A stretch of DNA of 64,000 nt from Moniliophthora roreri (GCA_001466705.2 LATX02000013.1:558001-622000); one strand, 5' to 3'. Shown: positions 44,473 through 57,300, numbered from the stretch's first letter. The notes: generated by a model from the letters alone, not told the origin. Made by a program: numbers and translations.

Positions 44473-44998
44473 TCAACTTCCCGGACGCTTGTGCGCCGGG
44501 TGCTCGAGGGGAGGGCTGTAGGGTGGAGGAACATGATATTGAGGAAGTGTATCAACGCTTCTCATCATGGTCTCGTTCGGAACAAGATCTGGTCGCGGCC
44601 AGGTAGAGCGGTTGAACAAAGAAGTTCGTGGCATTGCCGGGGGTACACTTGCGATAACGCGCTGGTTATATGAGCTCGTTGATCCACGGCTAAATCTCCT
44701 GGTCAACTTTTCTCGATGTCGTTTCTTGAGTGAGACGAGAGCAAAGCCAGCGATGGTGAGGAGAAAGATGGCTAATTGTGGACCGTCAGCTGCGGAATTC
44801 AAGGGCCAGAGTAAGAAACACACCCAGCACAACGCCAATCCCAGTCTTGACTGCTTCTGAAAGTTCTTCCCCATTGTCATCGTCCTCGTCGTAATGGAAT
44901 TGTCTTTTCTCGACTTGAAAAGATGTGGCTATTAGCCCGACGGGCAATAGAGGCGGCATGGCGCGATGCGATGCGATGGGTAGGAAGCTGCTGCGCAC
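44473..44998 (-). CDS. Small single-pass membrane protein with PPxY motif (uncertain model)
   Basis: Two overlapping complement frames look like parts of one protein. The upstream one (from 44998) has a short leader, KRQ, an acidic run (HYDEDDDNGEE) and the start of a hydrophobic stretch (TGIGVVLGVFLTLAL). The downstream one has ADGPQLAIFLLTIAGFALVSL followed by KKRHREK and a Pro-rich tail with YHVPPPYSPPL. A splice with acceptor near 44795 would join them, but the apparent intron would be only about 36 nt. Many fungi have such short proteins with one membrane helix, a basic stop-transfer and a PPxY motif for WW-domain ubiquitin ligases. The start is not certain. Confidence 0.45.
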
Positions 44999-47900
44999 CT
45001 CTGTGGTCTGTGATCAGAACGGGTCCCAGACTGGAACAGTAATGCAGGATTACCTTTGGGTCAATGACAGGCTCGAGGCGACAACAAGGGAAATCCTGCG
45101 AGTTCTCTCGACGAGGTAGAAAGAGAACTGGTTAGAGTCGATTGCCTCCGCGGTCTTACTTTATAAATAACAATCCCCATCTTTGGTTTCCCTTTATGGG
45201 CATTATGCTGTATAGAGTCCGTGTGTCCTCTTGGCACTTCTTGTGTCGTCGTGGTGGTATCCAAAGAGTAGGCGCTGAGGCCTGAGGATGCGCTGAGGGG
45301 TTCTGACCCCATAGAGTAACCTCGACGTTCAACCGATATCCTCCGGTATGCAAGTCACTTGACGTCCTGTTCTCAGAAGGGTTTTCAGCCAATGAAAATC
45401 AAAACGCAGACAGCTCCAAGAGCAAGGACTTGATACACACCTTTCCATGAGCATCTGGTCAAGCGACGCGTTTCTACTAGCATTTTCTGGACCAACGCTA
45501 TGCTGCGCAAATCGCCAAACACTCTCTATGGAAACTGAGAGAAGAAAGTTCCGGTTGGCGCCGAAGTGTCCCTCGAGGCGTCAATCATCTTGTGGATGTG
45601 ATTGTACCGGTGATTGTACCGAGTTCCTGCTGCGGGTCAGCTTGATGAAACGTTAACATGGATGGGATGTTATTCGCTTGCTCTTCCCCCTCTTGCAATG
45701 CAGAAAAAATTTTGGTTGCTGATTGGTGATTCGGACAAGAAGACAAGTTGAAATTTGAACCACGTCAGCTTTTACGTACACACTTGTACAAAAAATTTTT
45801 TCTCAAGGACCCACTGCTTTGTCCACCACCACCACCAGCAGACTCATGTACCCTTTGCTACTCGGCTGTATGTGCTATGTGGATGATTTTCAGTGTAATG
45901 ACGCGCTGGTATGATCTACGTATCCGTACAGGACGAATTGACCGTATAACATATATGGATTTTGACAGCAACTTTTTGCCTCGTGTTCATTAAGTGCTTT
46001 TAGGTCGAGATTGACAGCTTTTGGCTCAATCATTAAAGCAACCGCGTTCATTGTTCTCAATGAGTCTATGAAGGAACTACCCCGGATCTGATGATGAGTG
46101 GCAAACTGAACAATTTGACACCTGATAGACCGGCACCGCTTCGAAAACGCTTTGGAGTCGAACGAGGCTCACATTGGCAAGGAAAGCTGTAGAGTTATTG
46201 CGATTCCACCCGATATTCTTCACATCGGGGTCAACCAACCTGGGGCATGGCGTAATTCAATCCTGGTATGTCTTTCCCGTCCTCGCGCTGATGCTGACAA
46301 TCTACGCTCAACAGCTTTGTCCACACTCGTGAATTACTTGCTACACATTAGGCTTCACACTCAATCGTATTGCTAGCCCGAAGAACTCCGCGTCTTCAAG
46401 TTCTCGGTAATCCCTCACGGGAACTATACCTTGCCAGTGTTTTTTTGAGGTGCTATCCAGACACTCCTCTACTGGTGCTGCTATCCTCGAGGACCGACTG
46501 CGAAATACCATGTACGCGTCTGTACGGATCCTATTCCATGTGACGTCTAATGGCCATTGGTGGATTGACTGCCCCTATCAAGTTCGTCATACCCTACTGA
46601 GGCGGTGAGCTCACGTCTTGCCCACAGACTTGCCCACATCTACTAAATCATCTCCAGGCACGTACGAGGATAGCGGACTTCTCTTCTCGTGAAGGGGATC
46701 CCATGCCAAGACAGAACAGAATACGAAGGAAATTGAAATGTATCAAAGGTGTTGATGAAGCGTATGGGCGGTGCAACGTTCCTCTTCTGAGATGAAGGTT
46801 TTGGAGTTTACGTTACTAAAATACACTGAAAAGTCTGAACATTTGAATGTGATTGTTATTCTGGCTGTGTTTTTAGACAAGAAATGAACGCAAGGAAGGA
46901 AGTATAGTTTGACGTCGGGAAGTGTTTTCATTAGGCCGTTCAATCTGTACAGAAGGCTCCACTCACACTTTTCTCAAGCCTGTCGTTGGTCAGTGTATGA
47001 AGTAAGCTGTCGATACATCCACTTGCGCCTTTCCTCATGAAGCCCATAACCGGTTAGTGTAGTAGCTGTTTGCAGGATATGTAAAGGTGATGATAGACTC
47101 GCTACCGGTTGCGTTCGCACGTGAGTTTGTTTGCACCTGATGGCGGGTAAATAGGAGCACACGACGAAGCGACTGGCGCGTTGGGCGAAAGCGGATGGTC
47201 ACGAGCCTAAGATGACGAATTGAACTCCCGGTCAGCCTATAGGCTCGTTCCAACTTGCCACCCGCTTCGCAGAGATTTGAAATTCGGATGAGTCTGCGAA
47301 GCGGCTGGTACCACCGTCGCCGGATATGTAAAAGTATAATTTCAGGTTGGGTAGGGGTCGTGTGAAACGGACTGGGGAAAATTGAGTCTTTCCTCTGCTG
47401 CCTCGACGACAGAAATGTCACTCATGGGTGTCAGCCAGCTGGTCGAATGTCGTCAATCATCAACATCCGCGTCACAACTCAATACCTTGCCAACACCTTC
47501 GACTTGTTCACGTCCACGACCTCGGTCAATCCCAGTACCACCTCTCCCTCTTCAAGTTCTAGATTCTCTTTATCCACATGGTGGCGGAAACGGAGCAAAC
47601 ATTAGAGTATATATCCGGAGCCGCTTTTTATGGATCAGGGCCCAGGGGCTCTCGGAGCACGGGGAAAGGTCACGTTCGTTCCTCATGCCCATTTTCAACC
47701 AGAAAATTTGCACCTCATCCTTCCTGCTTGCTCCTTCCACAGAACGCTTTGCTGAACACTATATCTGTGATACACCGAATTAGCTGGCTTAGGGTGCCTG
47801 GAATGTCATATAGAATCATGCAGCGTAATTTCTATACCGGATCGCATATTATTCAACATGCACCTGGCGAGTCACGTTAAAACCATGAATTTCGTGGTTG

Positions 47901-48196
47901 TCGGAGAACTCCGAGAATCGCTATGGTCTCTTGACACGCACCGGTCTCTCGATCTCACAACCGCACAATTATCCAATTCAAGCCAGGTTCCAGGTAGGGC
48001 TCTTTCTCGAGTTACCATATATATTGTTTGATTCTCGTCTGCACTCGTTGATTGATTACCCCACACAAGTTCTTTTGACATCACAGTTCCCCTGCATCTA
48101 CGAACAAGGGCAACCTTTCGGTTAGGCGGGATTTGCGGAAAAATATCATGGCAATGGGATTGGAAAAAAGGGATATGCGGCTGTCACAGAGTTTGC
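44999..48196. other. 3.2 kb intergenic region without a recognised gene
   Basis: Small frames (45061-45312 complement, 46152-46376, 47382-47783) show no known domain and no consistent splicing. A small inverted repeat at 47262-47304 is listed separately. GGATATGTAAA occurs at about 47073 and 47324, bracketing that region. Confidence 0.4.
47262..47304. repeat. Perfect 12-bp inverted repeat CCGCTTCGCAGA / TCTGCGAAGCGG
   Basis: The arms 47262-47273 and 47293-47304 are separated by 19 nt. Related words (GACGAAGCG at 47164, TCTGCGAAGCAG at 1427) occur elsewhere in the window. Function unknown; it could be the core of a small decayed element. Confidence 0.5.
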
Positions 48197-48203
48197 TATA
48201 AAA
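48197..48203 (+). promoter_or_regulatory. TATA box of the arabinanase gene
   Basis: TATAAAA lies 51 bp before the ATG at 48248. Confidence 0.5.
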
Positions 48204-48247
48204 CGCCAATGAAACGCTATCCCTAGTTCTTCACACTATTATCTACG

Positions 48248-49901
48248 ATGCGTGCCTTTAACGTTGCTTTAACGTCTGGCCTCTTTTTGGCTGCAGTCGT
48301 TGGAGCGGTTCCAGGTCCTGGGCCGGTCACAGGAAATATCGCAGTTCATGATCCTACTATGTGTAAAGACAAAAATGGGAAATATTGGCTGTTTGGTGAG
48401 CAGCATTCGGTATTTCTTGCGGTTCATAACTGACGTGAACCTGCTAGCCACCGGTAAAGGCATCCCGATTCGGTCATCGGCTACCCGTGTTGACTTCAAA
48501 CTGGAGGGCGCAGTCTGGCCAAACGGAGCGCCTTGGACAGACCGGTACACACCGGCCAATGCCAGGTCTGTTTTCAGGGACTCTCAATATCAACGGATTC
48601 TCTGATCCATCTCAACTTGCAGATCGGAATTGTGGGCGCCTGACTGTTACTACTCTGGTGGAACGTTCCATGTACGTGCGACGCCGACATCATGAAATTC
48701 TGGACGGATTCGCTAATCGCACTGGCTTCCAGTTGTTCTACGCTGCTTCGGGTTTCGGAAGTAAACATGTTAGCTCAACAACATTGAATTCAAAGCCTCC
48801 TCTCATGATCTACCACAGTCTGGTATCTTCTACGCGACATCTACAACTGGACTACCTGGCAGGGTCGACTTCTTTGTCCAAAGGAACTAGAATTGACCAT
48901 TGTGTACCTCACAGGCAGTTTCACTGACAAAGGCCTTGTGTTGGAAAGTACGGCAAATGACAACTTCAACGTGAGTTGTTTTTCCTTGTATACGGGCTGA
49001 TCACTGATCATATCACGCAGGCTATCGATCCCAACCTTCTAGTCGGTCAGTAATACCCAGGTTGCCATGACTTTTTTCATACCACTATGCTCAAATTTCT
49101 TCAGTTGGCAATACTTGGTACCTTTCGTTTGGGAGCTTCTGGACTGGTATCAAGAGTGTACAGTCAGTCTGCCTATTATATCACTCATACCTATCCACTA
49201 ATGCTACCTCTTAGGTTGGACCCTGGTACCGGTCGAACTAAGGGGGCCATTAAGCCTATAGCCCAGCGGCCGAATGCAGGAGGCGCTGTCGAGGCAAGTA
49301 CCGTGTACAAATACGGCAGTTACTACTACCTCTTCACGTCTTGGGACGCCTGTTGCAAAGGCACTTCAAGCACCTATAATATCCGAGTCGGAAGATCAAA
49401 CAGGCGAGTTTGCCGTCTCGTTTTCGCCGTCGTCAAACACTACTTACTGTCATGCAGCCCTGATTCTGGCTTTGTTGATCAGGCTGGTGTCGCTTTGACA
49501 AACGGTGGAGGAACACTTCTTTTGGGTACTCATGATAATGCAGGTTCTCATCTCCCACTCTGCGACCCTGAAACTCACCTCTGTGAATAGATCGTTGGGC
49601 CTGGTGGACAAGATATTTTCGATGATGGAGACGGTCCTATTCTGGTCTATCGTGAGTGCCCTCATCAAGCTTTGTTAATCTAGGATATTTACTGTTCTGC
49701 TGCGTAGACTATTACACTAGTAGTGGAAGTTTGGTATGTATTTTTCTTTTTTAGTTTGAACGAACGGCTTGTTTACTTCTCACTTTGAAATTGTAGCTTG
49801 GAATCAATCGACTTGATTTCAAGTCTGGATGGCCTGTAAGTCTTCATCTTTCATGGCGTTTGCTAATTTGTACTCAATGAATGTTTTAGGTTGTCGTCTA
49901 A
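48248..49901 (+). CDS. Secreted endo-1,5-alpha-L-arabinanase (GH43)
   Basis: This enzyme cleaves arabinan side chains of pectin outside the cell. Fourteen exons give 312 residues, the normal family length: 48248-48395, 48448-48565, 48623-48671, 48733-48768, 48819-48858, 48915-48970, 49021-49045, 49105-49162, 49215-49403, 49458-49539, 49591-49651, 49708-49733, 49797-49835, 49890-49901. Residues 1-20 are a signal peptide. The three GH43 acids are visible: D35 in VHDP, D152 in AIDPN and E203 in AVEAS. Other landmarks are LWAPDCYYSGG, YLSFGSFWTGIKSVQ, LLLGTHDN, GPGGQ, LVYHYY and LGINRLDFKSGWPVVV. All exons join in frame. Three introns need a GC donor: 48859, 49404 and 49540; the first of these is a weak match (GCAGGG) and is the least certain join. 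Confidence 0.87.
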
Positions 49902-50589
49902 TTTGAAGTGATTTACTCTTGATGCTAGCAAGTAGTAATAAATACAATATACCCTGTTATTGGACTCAACTAGCCATGCGCATATGCTCTCACGCAGTAA
50001 GGGGTATCAATCGCGGTGTCAAAAATCGACACCGTACCCGCGACGGCTATACCGGTCAAAGTGCTCAGGACGTCAAAAAATGAAACACTTTGATGGGACA
50101 GCATCCTAAAGTATTACGTTCATATCACGACTCACTTATCCAACAATACTACCTAAAAACGCGAGATAATCTTATCCAAGTCGGCTTTCCGAAGACCCGC
50201 CAAATACCGTCAGACCGCAAGTGTTGACCAAATCACTCCGCAGTATAACCTCGACCCGCGCGCAACTTTACCCACGCAGGTGTGTTAACATTCCACTTAT
50301 AGATCTCACCTCAAGGTGGACATAATTGCAATCGGATACAATGACGGTGTGCCCTCTGAATGTTCAACGTTCAACGTGCGAGAGTCGTGGTGTGTCGTGG
50401 CCTATTCTCTTGGATCAATGGAATTCCGTTTCCCGCGACTTCACTGGATATCTTCGGGACCTACATAGCAGGTAAATTTCCTATGTTCTGAAGTCTTGTG
50501 AGCAATGACCAATCGGTCCTTGACAAATAGCTTTGACATTTCTCCCTCGCTTGGATCCTATTCCCATCCATCGAGCACAATTCCCAGCA
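49902..50589. other. Intergenic, nothing recognised
   Basis: No gene or repeat identified; the inverted-arm region begins after it. Confidence 0.5.
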
Positions 50590-53500
50590 TACCATGTAGT
50601 ACTTTATTCATTCTCCCCAGCTTTGCAACCCCGACACATTATAATGTTCCCGCTATCTTGTAAGGCCTTGATGAATGATAATTGTTCCTGTCCTTTTTGC
50701 AAGCATACCTTGGAACGAACAATAATTCGCCCTGGGTGCGAATAATAAGTGGGAGACCAGGAAACGCCAGCAATGCCAAATTCGGCAGTTACGCGTTATG
50801 ACACATGGACATTTTCCACGGTTGGATGCTTGCTTCCTCCTTTCACGTCCCTTCCTGTCATGTAGTGTTGTACGGTACGTATCCTTGTTATCTCAATGTC
50901 TCCTGCAATCTGTACTTACACTTTATCATAGCACCACCAAATTCTACCCCTACGTCGCATTATCATTCGTCCAGTAGCGCCCAGCGGTCTCATTATCATT
51001 ATTCTCTACACCGTGGCGTGTACCATTTATAATTCATAGATACTTGCACTCATTTTTATTCTCTCCCTAACCCCTTACCATATACAGCCACTCATGCACC
51101 ACGTCTCTAGCCCTGCTGGCTCAAGAGTGACTACGGCAATGTGAAATTTGTTCATTATGGATGCTATTGACCAGCATTGCATTATTATTCAGTATCATCT
51201 GACCTCTTCTCGTATCCAGTGCCCCACCGCATCATTTGAACCCGAACCTTCACGTCAATTGGTGCGCCTTATTATCATTCTCCTGCACATTGCCTCATTA
51301 TAATTTACACCTTTCAGATGTCTCGGCTGCCTCCGTGAACCTTAACTCTCTTCGGGCTGTACAGTTCTCGGAATCACCCAAGCATATATTTCAACCAACT
51401 CGTGGGGCCCCCGAAGCACCATCCTTGACATTTCTCCCATCCCACCGCAGGAGGGTAGTCAGTACCATCACTTGGGCAGACAGCGAGGAGGTAACAATGT
51501 TGATTGGAAGGTGCGTCTCATATCGTTTTTTGCGTGCCCATTGAACTGACAAATTGGTTGTTATCTAATGTAGTACCGATCCTGCTGAAACATGAGGCAT
51601 CGAAGACATGTATACCCATCGTACAAATATTATCCCTTGCTCTTGCTATGCTTCGCATTCTACCTATCACTACTCAATATAACATATCCTATTTCCATTG
51701 TAGAAAATGACATACCTGGTTTATAACGTATGTTCTTGAGCCCTCGGAACTTCCGTTCTCGTGGTTTACACTTTTTTGGGTATGGAAATATTCCCCTGAA
51801 GCCTTCAGGCAATACAAGCAACATTGAATGACTCTCAGCTGCAGTTTGGTTTCTCAGCGGAGGTCGATAAGCGTCGCATGTGCATATCTCATTAGTGTTG
51901 TCAAATTTGGAAATATTAATTGCCTTTTTTGGTTGGCTCTTACCCGTTATGGTAAGAATGCTTGGGGAGACTGGCTGTAGTTTCAGATATCCTGCGCGTG
52001 TGCGCGAACGTCCACGGGCTACAGGTATGGATTGAACAACTTCCAATGCTTTTTGACATGATATTCAGTTGACTCTGTTGCTAGCGTGGGAGGGGATAAC
52101 TTTGCAGCTATTGAGACGTACAAATTGTAAGTAAAGTGCGAATGAAAGCCTTTCTGAGCTTGCGTGCCGCTTGACGTTTTCATTTGAGGATCTAATAGCA
52201 CCAGGAGCACTCAGTTGGTCCTCTTTTATGTTCCGACTCGAATGGTAATGTTTGCTAAGTCTGCAAATGGTGTGGTGGATATGTACGAGGAAAGTTCCTC
52301 CCGAAAACTAATTCCGATGAGCCGGACGTAGTTCAATCCCGAGCGTTTATTCAGCGCTTGTGGAATTTGTACCCCATTCTTGTCTCGAGAGTGGCCTTCC
52401 CCAAACAATTCAGGAATCCTTGATGAACGTTACATAGAAGGTAGATAGGCGCTGTACAGGATGAAGACTAATCAGTAAATCACCTCACGAAGGCTCAGGA
52501 ATGGTCGTTTTTGTAGTCCTGTCGAGGGTTCACAGCGAGCATGTGGAAGTGGAATGATGGGAGAAGTGTATATTGGATATATATGTACAAGGTGGGTTCT
52601 CTACACAGCATGGGTGGTACCAGGGAGAAAGACCTGTCATCATTGGTATTGGGGCAAACGACAGTGTGAATTCCAAAGGACGAGCAGAGCCACCATGGAT
52701 GCGACTGAATACCTGATGCAGATTCGATTCTCAATGACTGAAAATAAAAGTAACCAGTCAGTTTATTAAATATATGGATAAAGTAGAGCACACACACCTT
52801 TAATCCCTTCAAAATACCCAACTCTTAGCGCAATTGCATCCAAGGCCCGAATATTGAGTGTCAATCGTCCATGTTGGGCTGGTCGCTGCGAGATGTAAGG
52901 CTGGGCTTCGAGATATGTTCCCGGTCATTGCCGAGTACTATACAGCTGAAAATCTTCAAGGTTCAAGCCACCGGCAACGACCGAAAACAGTGCACCGGAA
53001 GCAGCCAAGGCATAGAAACACTGATAATGAGACTGGATCTGTAAAATAGCGAATAACACGTACCTTAGACTCCAAGAAATGAAGTTCGATGCAACATAGG
53101 ATGCAGGCGATGAAATAAGGAAGTTTCGCTTGTGATTGCTGGCTGTCAAGGGCTATTCATAGATGAGCGCTGGGGTTGTATTAACCGGGGTCAAATGATA
53201 ATGAGTCCGGTATCCGGAGTAGGGGAGCTGAGTACCAATGATAATGAGCCTAGGTCAAACAGAATGATAAATCGTACGTGCCTAGGAACCGAAGAAACAT
53301 CAAAGATCGAATAATAATTTGCACACTGAGGGTGAATGATAATGAGACGGAATCTACCAAAACTGGCAATCAGGACGTGCCCACCCTGATAATTATGCAC
53401 ACTTACCAATGAACAGCAGTGGGGCCATAGGGGTGTGATCATGATTAGACAGTGTACTAGAGATACCAATAAATAGATCAGCGAACAAATGGGAGGATAG

Positions 53501-53640
53501 AGGACAATGCTGTACATGGGAGAAGGGAAGGAGAATAATAAAGGTACCCTGACACGGCAATGATGTGCGGTGGTTAGGGTGCGCATTATAACGTGTCGGG
53601 GTTGCAAAGCTGGGGCGAATTATATAAAATCTACATGGAC
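50590..53640. repeat. 3-kb region with inverted arms and CATTATCATT boxes
   Basis: The start (about 50591-50648, with CCCCAGCTTTGCAACCCCGA) and the end (about 53582-53638) are imperfect inverted repeats of about 55 bp. Towards the inside the left arm holds boxes such as CTCATTATCATT (about 50953, 50985, 51267) and the right arm holds the reverse (AATGATAATGAG at about 53194, 53238, 53334). No transposase is recognised between them, and no clear target duplication is seen. It may be a large decayed DNA transposon. Confidence 0.5.
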
Positions 53641-53757
53641 TGCTCCAATTCCACCTTTTTCTCGGCCTGCACTGTGACTGATCCCTCCCATTCTCTCATT
53701 CATTCTTTCACGATGTGTAGATTATCATATGTACGTACGGTACATACTTGAAAAATT

Positions 53758-53760
<3 letters not shown>

Positions 53761-53788
<28 letters not shown>
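53761..53788. repeat. Homopolymer run of 28 T
   Basis: This is the longest homopolymer in the window, 168 bp before the SLP1 start codon. It may act as a poly(dA:dT) promoter element or be the tail of a retroposed sequence on the complement strand. Confidence 0.8.
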
Positions 53789-53955
53789 GCCATGTTGATG
53801 GGCATTTTTATCTTCGGTGATAATGCCGTGCTTGTCTATCCGAAAGCGGCAATTGCTATATGACGCCTGGGAGCCGTGATACTCTATTTATTGCCACTAC
53901 CATCCATCTGCCCAGGTACAGTATTTTGTACTTACCAGAGGCATTCATTCGGCCC

Positions 53956-56937
53956 ATGGGTCCATTTCACATCCTTCCTTCAACACTTGTAGTCTTATTA
54001 CTCGCTCTACCAGTATTTTCCGTCCCAAGCTCGCCCAATGACCCTTTTCGTGCCATTTCGACCAAAGTTATCCGGGAAGAAGAACCACCGGTGTGCTGCT
54101 TGATACCATTGCCGCCATTGGAGCCTGTAGAGGATGATGTTTTGCTTTCGTTTGAGGAATGGAAGGTGAAGCAGTCAAAGGAAGGAAATATGTCTTCGCT
54201 AGGAAGCCATGTCACAGCGACACGGAACGGGAATGCAGAATCTGGGACACCTCTTGGCGAGCAAGACTCCTCTTCGTCGCATTCAGAGGGCTCAGAACCC
54301 CTAGTATCAAGTGTAGTGGACCTCGAAAAGGTGTCACCGCATTTCCAAGTACCTTTGACGGACCGGTTCAACTATGCCAGCATGGACTGCTCAGCTCGTG
54401 TGCACACTTCCCATCGTTCAGCAAAATCACCTTCGGCGATACTGTCTTCCAAGAAGGACAGATACATGCTCAGTCCATGCAATTCTCCAAAGGAAAATCA
54501 ATTCGTGGTGGTGGAGTTGTGCGACGATATTCGGATAGACACTGTTCAACTCGCAAACTATGAGTTCTTCAGTGGGGTATTCAAGGATTTTACGGTTAGC
54601 GTCGCAAAGACGTATACGACGAGTCAGGAGGGATGGGTTAACGCAGGAACGTACAAGGCAAAGAATATCCGAGGAGTTCAGGTGCGTAACTATGATTCTT
54701 GATTGTTAATAGTGCTTAGTCTCGCATTATCTAGTCCTTCCATCCACCGACCTCGTTGCGGGATTTTTATCGCTTTATTCGCATCGATTTTCATTCACAC
54801 TATAGCAACGAATATTACTGTCCCATCTCCCTGCTTCGTGTCTATGGCCTTACGCATCTCGAAGAGTGGAAGTGGGAAGTCTGGGAGGCAGAGAGCCGAG
54901 TAAAGCGCGAAGAGCTTGAGGCTCAGATACAGCCTTCAGAAGCAGTGGTAGAGGAACCTCAGCCAGCGCAGCCTCCTATCTCCGAGACTCCTACTGGGGC
55001 CGCAACAACTACCGAGGGAGATGTCGTGACTGTCACTTCGACTGTTCATGCGGAAAGCCTTGCATCGACAGCGGACCATACACGAGACGTACCGATACCG
55101 GCTGCAAACAACCAGAGCATTCCCGAAAACTCCACTGGCTCCACTCCTTCCAGTCGTGTATCTTCCGCTTCGACATCTACTTCTACCACCGGTGATGCAT
55201 CACCTCCCAAAAGTAACGACAATAATGACATTAATAACGACCAACAGACCACTACAACATTAATACCACCATCTTCCTCAACAGCCGCAAGCAACATTAC
55301 AAAAGATGCTTCAACAAAGGCTACAACAGACTCCTCTTCGTCCTCTGATCAATCATCCAATCATACCACCACCGCTCCCTTGACCTCTGATGATGTTCGT
55401 GGCCGTAAACCGCGAACATCTACTACTACCATCACTGCTTCGCCCTCTTCCCATGCAAACGCAGCCTCTCAGGCGATGCCCCCTGTCACTGGAGGCGAGT
55501 CTATTTATCGCACAATAATGAATCGGCTCACTGCGTTGGAGACCAATCACACTCTCTACGCTCGGTACTTTGGAGAGCAGACAAATAGCGTTAGGGAGAT
55601 GCTGAGAAAGCTTGGTGAGGATGTTGGTCGTTTGGAAGGCATTGTGAGTGTTCTTTTTACGTTCCCGTATTTATTCCGAGTCTAACGTATCGATGTGTAT
55701 ATCAGGAAAAAGCGCAAGCAAAGATGTATCAACGAACAACGAAGGAGCTCGAGAAACAACGGCGTAGGATGGAGATGGAGTATAGAGAGCTTGTTTCGAG
55801 AGTTGATTATCTTTCTGACGAGGTGCGTCAGGTCTCTTCACTATCCACAGCGACTAACCATTACCATAGATCATTCTTGAAAAGCGACTGGGAATAGCTC
55901 AACTCTGCCTACTTCTCACAGTCCTGGTGTTCATGGCTCTTACTCGTGGGTCTAGAGGCGAATCGGTCCTGGAACATGGTCCGGTTCAGTTTAATAGATC
56001 CATGCGGGAATGGAGCAGGAGGCATTTGAGTTTTAGCGGTGATTGGGTATCGAGGTTCACTTCGAGCAAGAGTAGGAGTAGGAGTCCAACGAGGATGATA
56101 AATATCAAGTCACCGAGGATATCGTCAAAGACTGTACCTATGGAAGGTATGTATTGATTAGTTTTCTACCTTGATTTTGGAGGTGCTGAAAATGAATGGA
56201 TATAAACAGTAATATCAGCAACACACGATGAATCAGCCGTCCAAGTCGAATTTCCTTCCATCCTTCCTCAGGAACCTCAAACCGCACCCCTCTCTTCAAA
56301 GGCGATGGAACGAAGACATCAAAAGACAAAGATAGTACATCCGCATCCGAATAGGCCAAGATCCCGGACACCCTCTTTACGAACGCCAAAACGGCCCAAT
56401 ACGCCGGGTACCTCATCGACACTAGTCGGAAGCTCTCGACCCCGGCTGCATCGCGCCAACTCACACGGAAGCTCGACGTTATTCGCGAACACCGCTTCAT
56501 GGTCTGGTGGAGGGGTCGGACCTGTGCCAAAGAGTGCGAAACGATGGGCTAGGACAGCACATTTACATGAGGTGAAGGCAGTGCGGAGGAAAAAGGGAAA
56601 TGATGACGATGAGGATGATTCGAGATCTGTTTCGTCCACATCCAGCTCGGTTCAAAGGCTTCAGGAACCTTTGAGGATGCTGAATAGCGGCGATGTGGAC
56701 AGCGATCGTGATGATGATCCATTCTCGACACCGAGTCGTTCGAATGGAAGAGGACATGACGGATATCCATCGCTTGTCACACGTGCTCCCGCAACCGGCG
56801 TCAGGGCCAAGAAAACAAGTAGTAGGAACGGGTGGCCTGTATCACCTGGTTCACCGGACTCGACGTTGGATGCTAGCGATGGGGATATCTGGGTTGATAC
56901 AGATGCTGATGACGAGGATGGTATTGGATGGTTTTGA
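53956..56937 (+). CDS. SLP1: SUN-domain ER/nuclear-envelope protein, Slp1/SUCO family
   Basis: Slp1 homologues are ER or nuclear-envelope membrane proteins with a lumenal SUN domain; yeast Slp1 acts with Emp65 in protecting soluble ER proteins. Exons: 53956-54681, 54735-55643, 55706-55822, 55870-56146, 56210-56937, giving 918 residues. A signal peptide (1-22) is followed by LLSFEEWK, typical of the family. The SUN domain spans about 135-310: DRFNYASMDCSARV, NQFVVVELCDDIRIDTVQLA, NYEFFSGVFKDFTV, FYRFIRIDFHSHY, LLRVYGLTHLEEWKWE. Next are a long Ser/Thr-rich stretch, a coiled coil (ESIYRTIMNRLTALETNHTL through EKQRRRMEMEYRE), one membrane helix (IAQLCLLLTVLVFMALT) and a basic C-terminal tail. 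The ATG at 53956 was chosen because it starts the signal peptide. Confidence 0.9.
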
Positions 56938-57300
56938 GACGATATGACAATGACTTTTTGGTTTTCCTTTCTGTAGATATTATCTTTGATCGTTCTTTGC
57001 ATTGCATACTCGTACATACATAGCTTTCTCATCCTCATCCATTGGTTCTTGTCACAAGCAACTTATCATCATCGATGTACATCTAGTAAACTTCTAGTAC
57101 CTACTTTAGCATATCCCGCAACCCATACATTCGTTTATACATCTCTAAAATGACGCATTTTGATTTGTGCAGCAGAGGTTGGGAATGTAATGCGTGAGTA
57201 GGGTATGCAATTGGCAAAAGTATACAAAACTGTCTATAATATGTAAGTAATACCGAGTAAAATAACATCCATCTACCATACTCTAGTCCTGATCTGGGTC
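56938..57300. other. Convergent intergenic region
   Basis: Shared 3' flank of SLP1 and MSP1. AT-rich words such as AATAAAAT-like signals occur but I assign none with confidence. Confidence 0.5.

Noticed and set aside
47382..47880. Plus-strand frames of 133 and 100 codons in the gene desert
   Set aside because: They overlap in different frames, have no recognisable motif and no supporting splice sites.
50533..51710. Short plus-strand frames within the inverted-arm region
   Set aside because: They have biased composition from the CATTATCATT boxes and no known domain; no transposase motif (DDE, zinc finger) was found.
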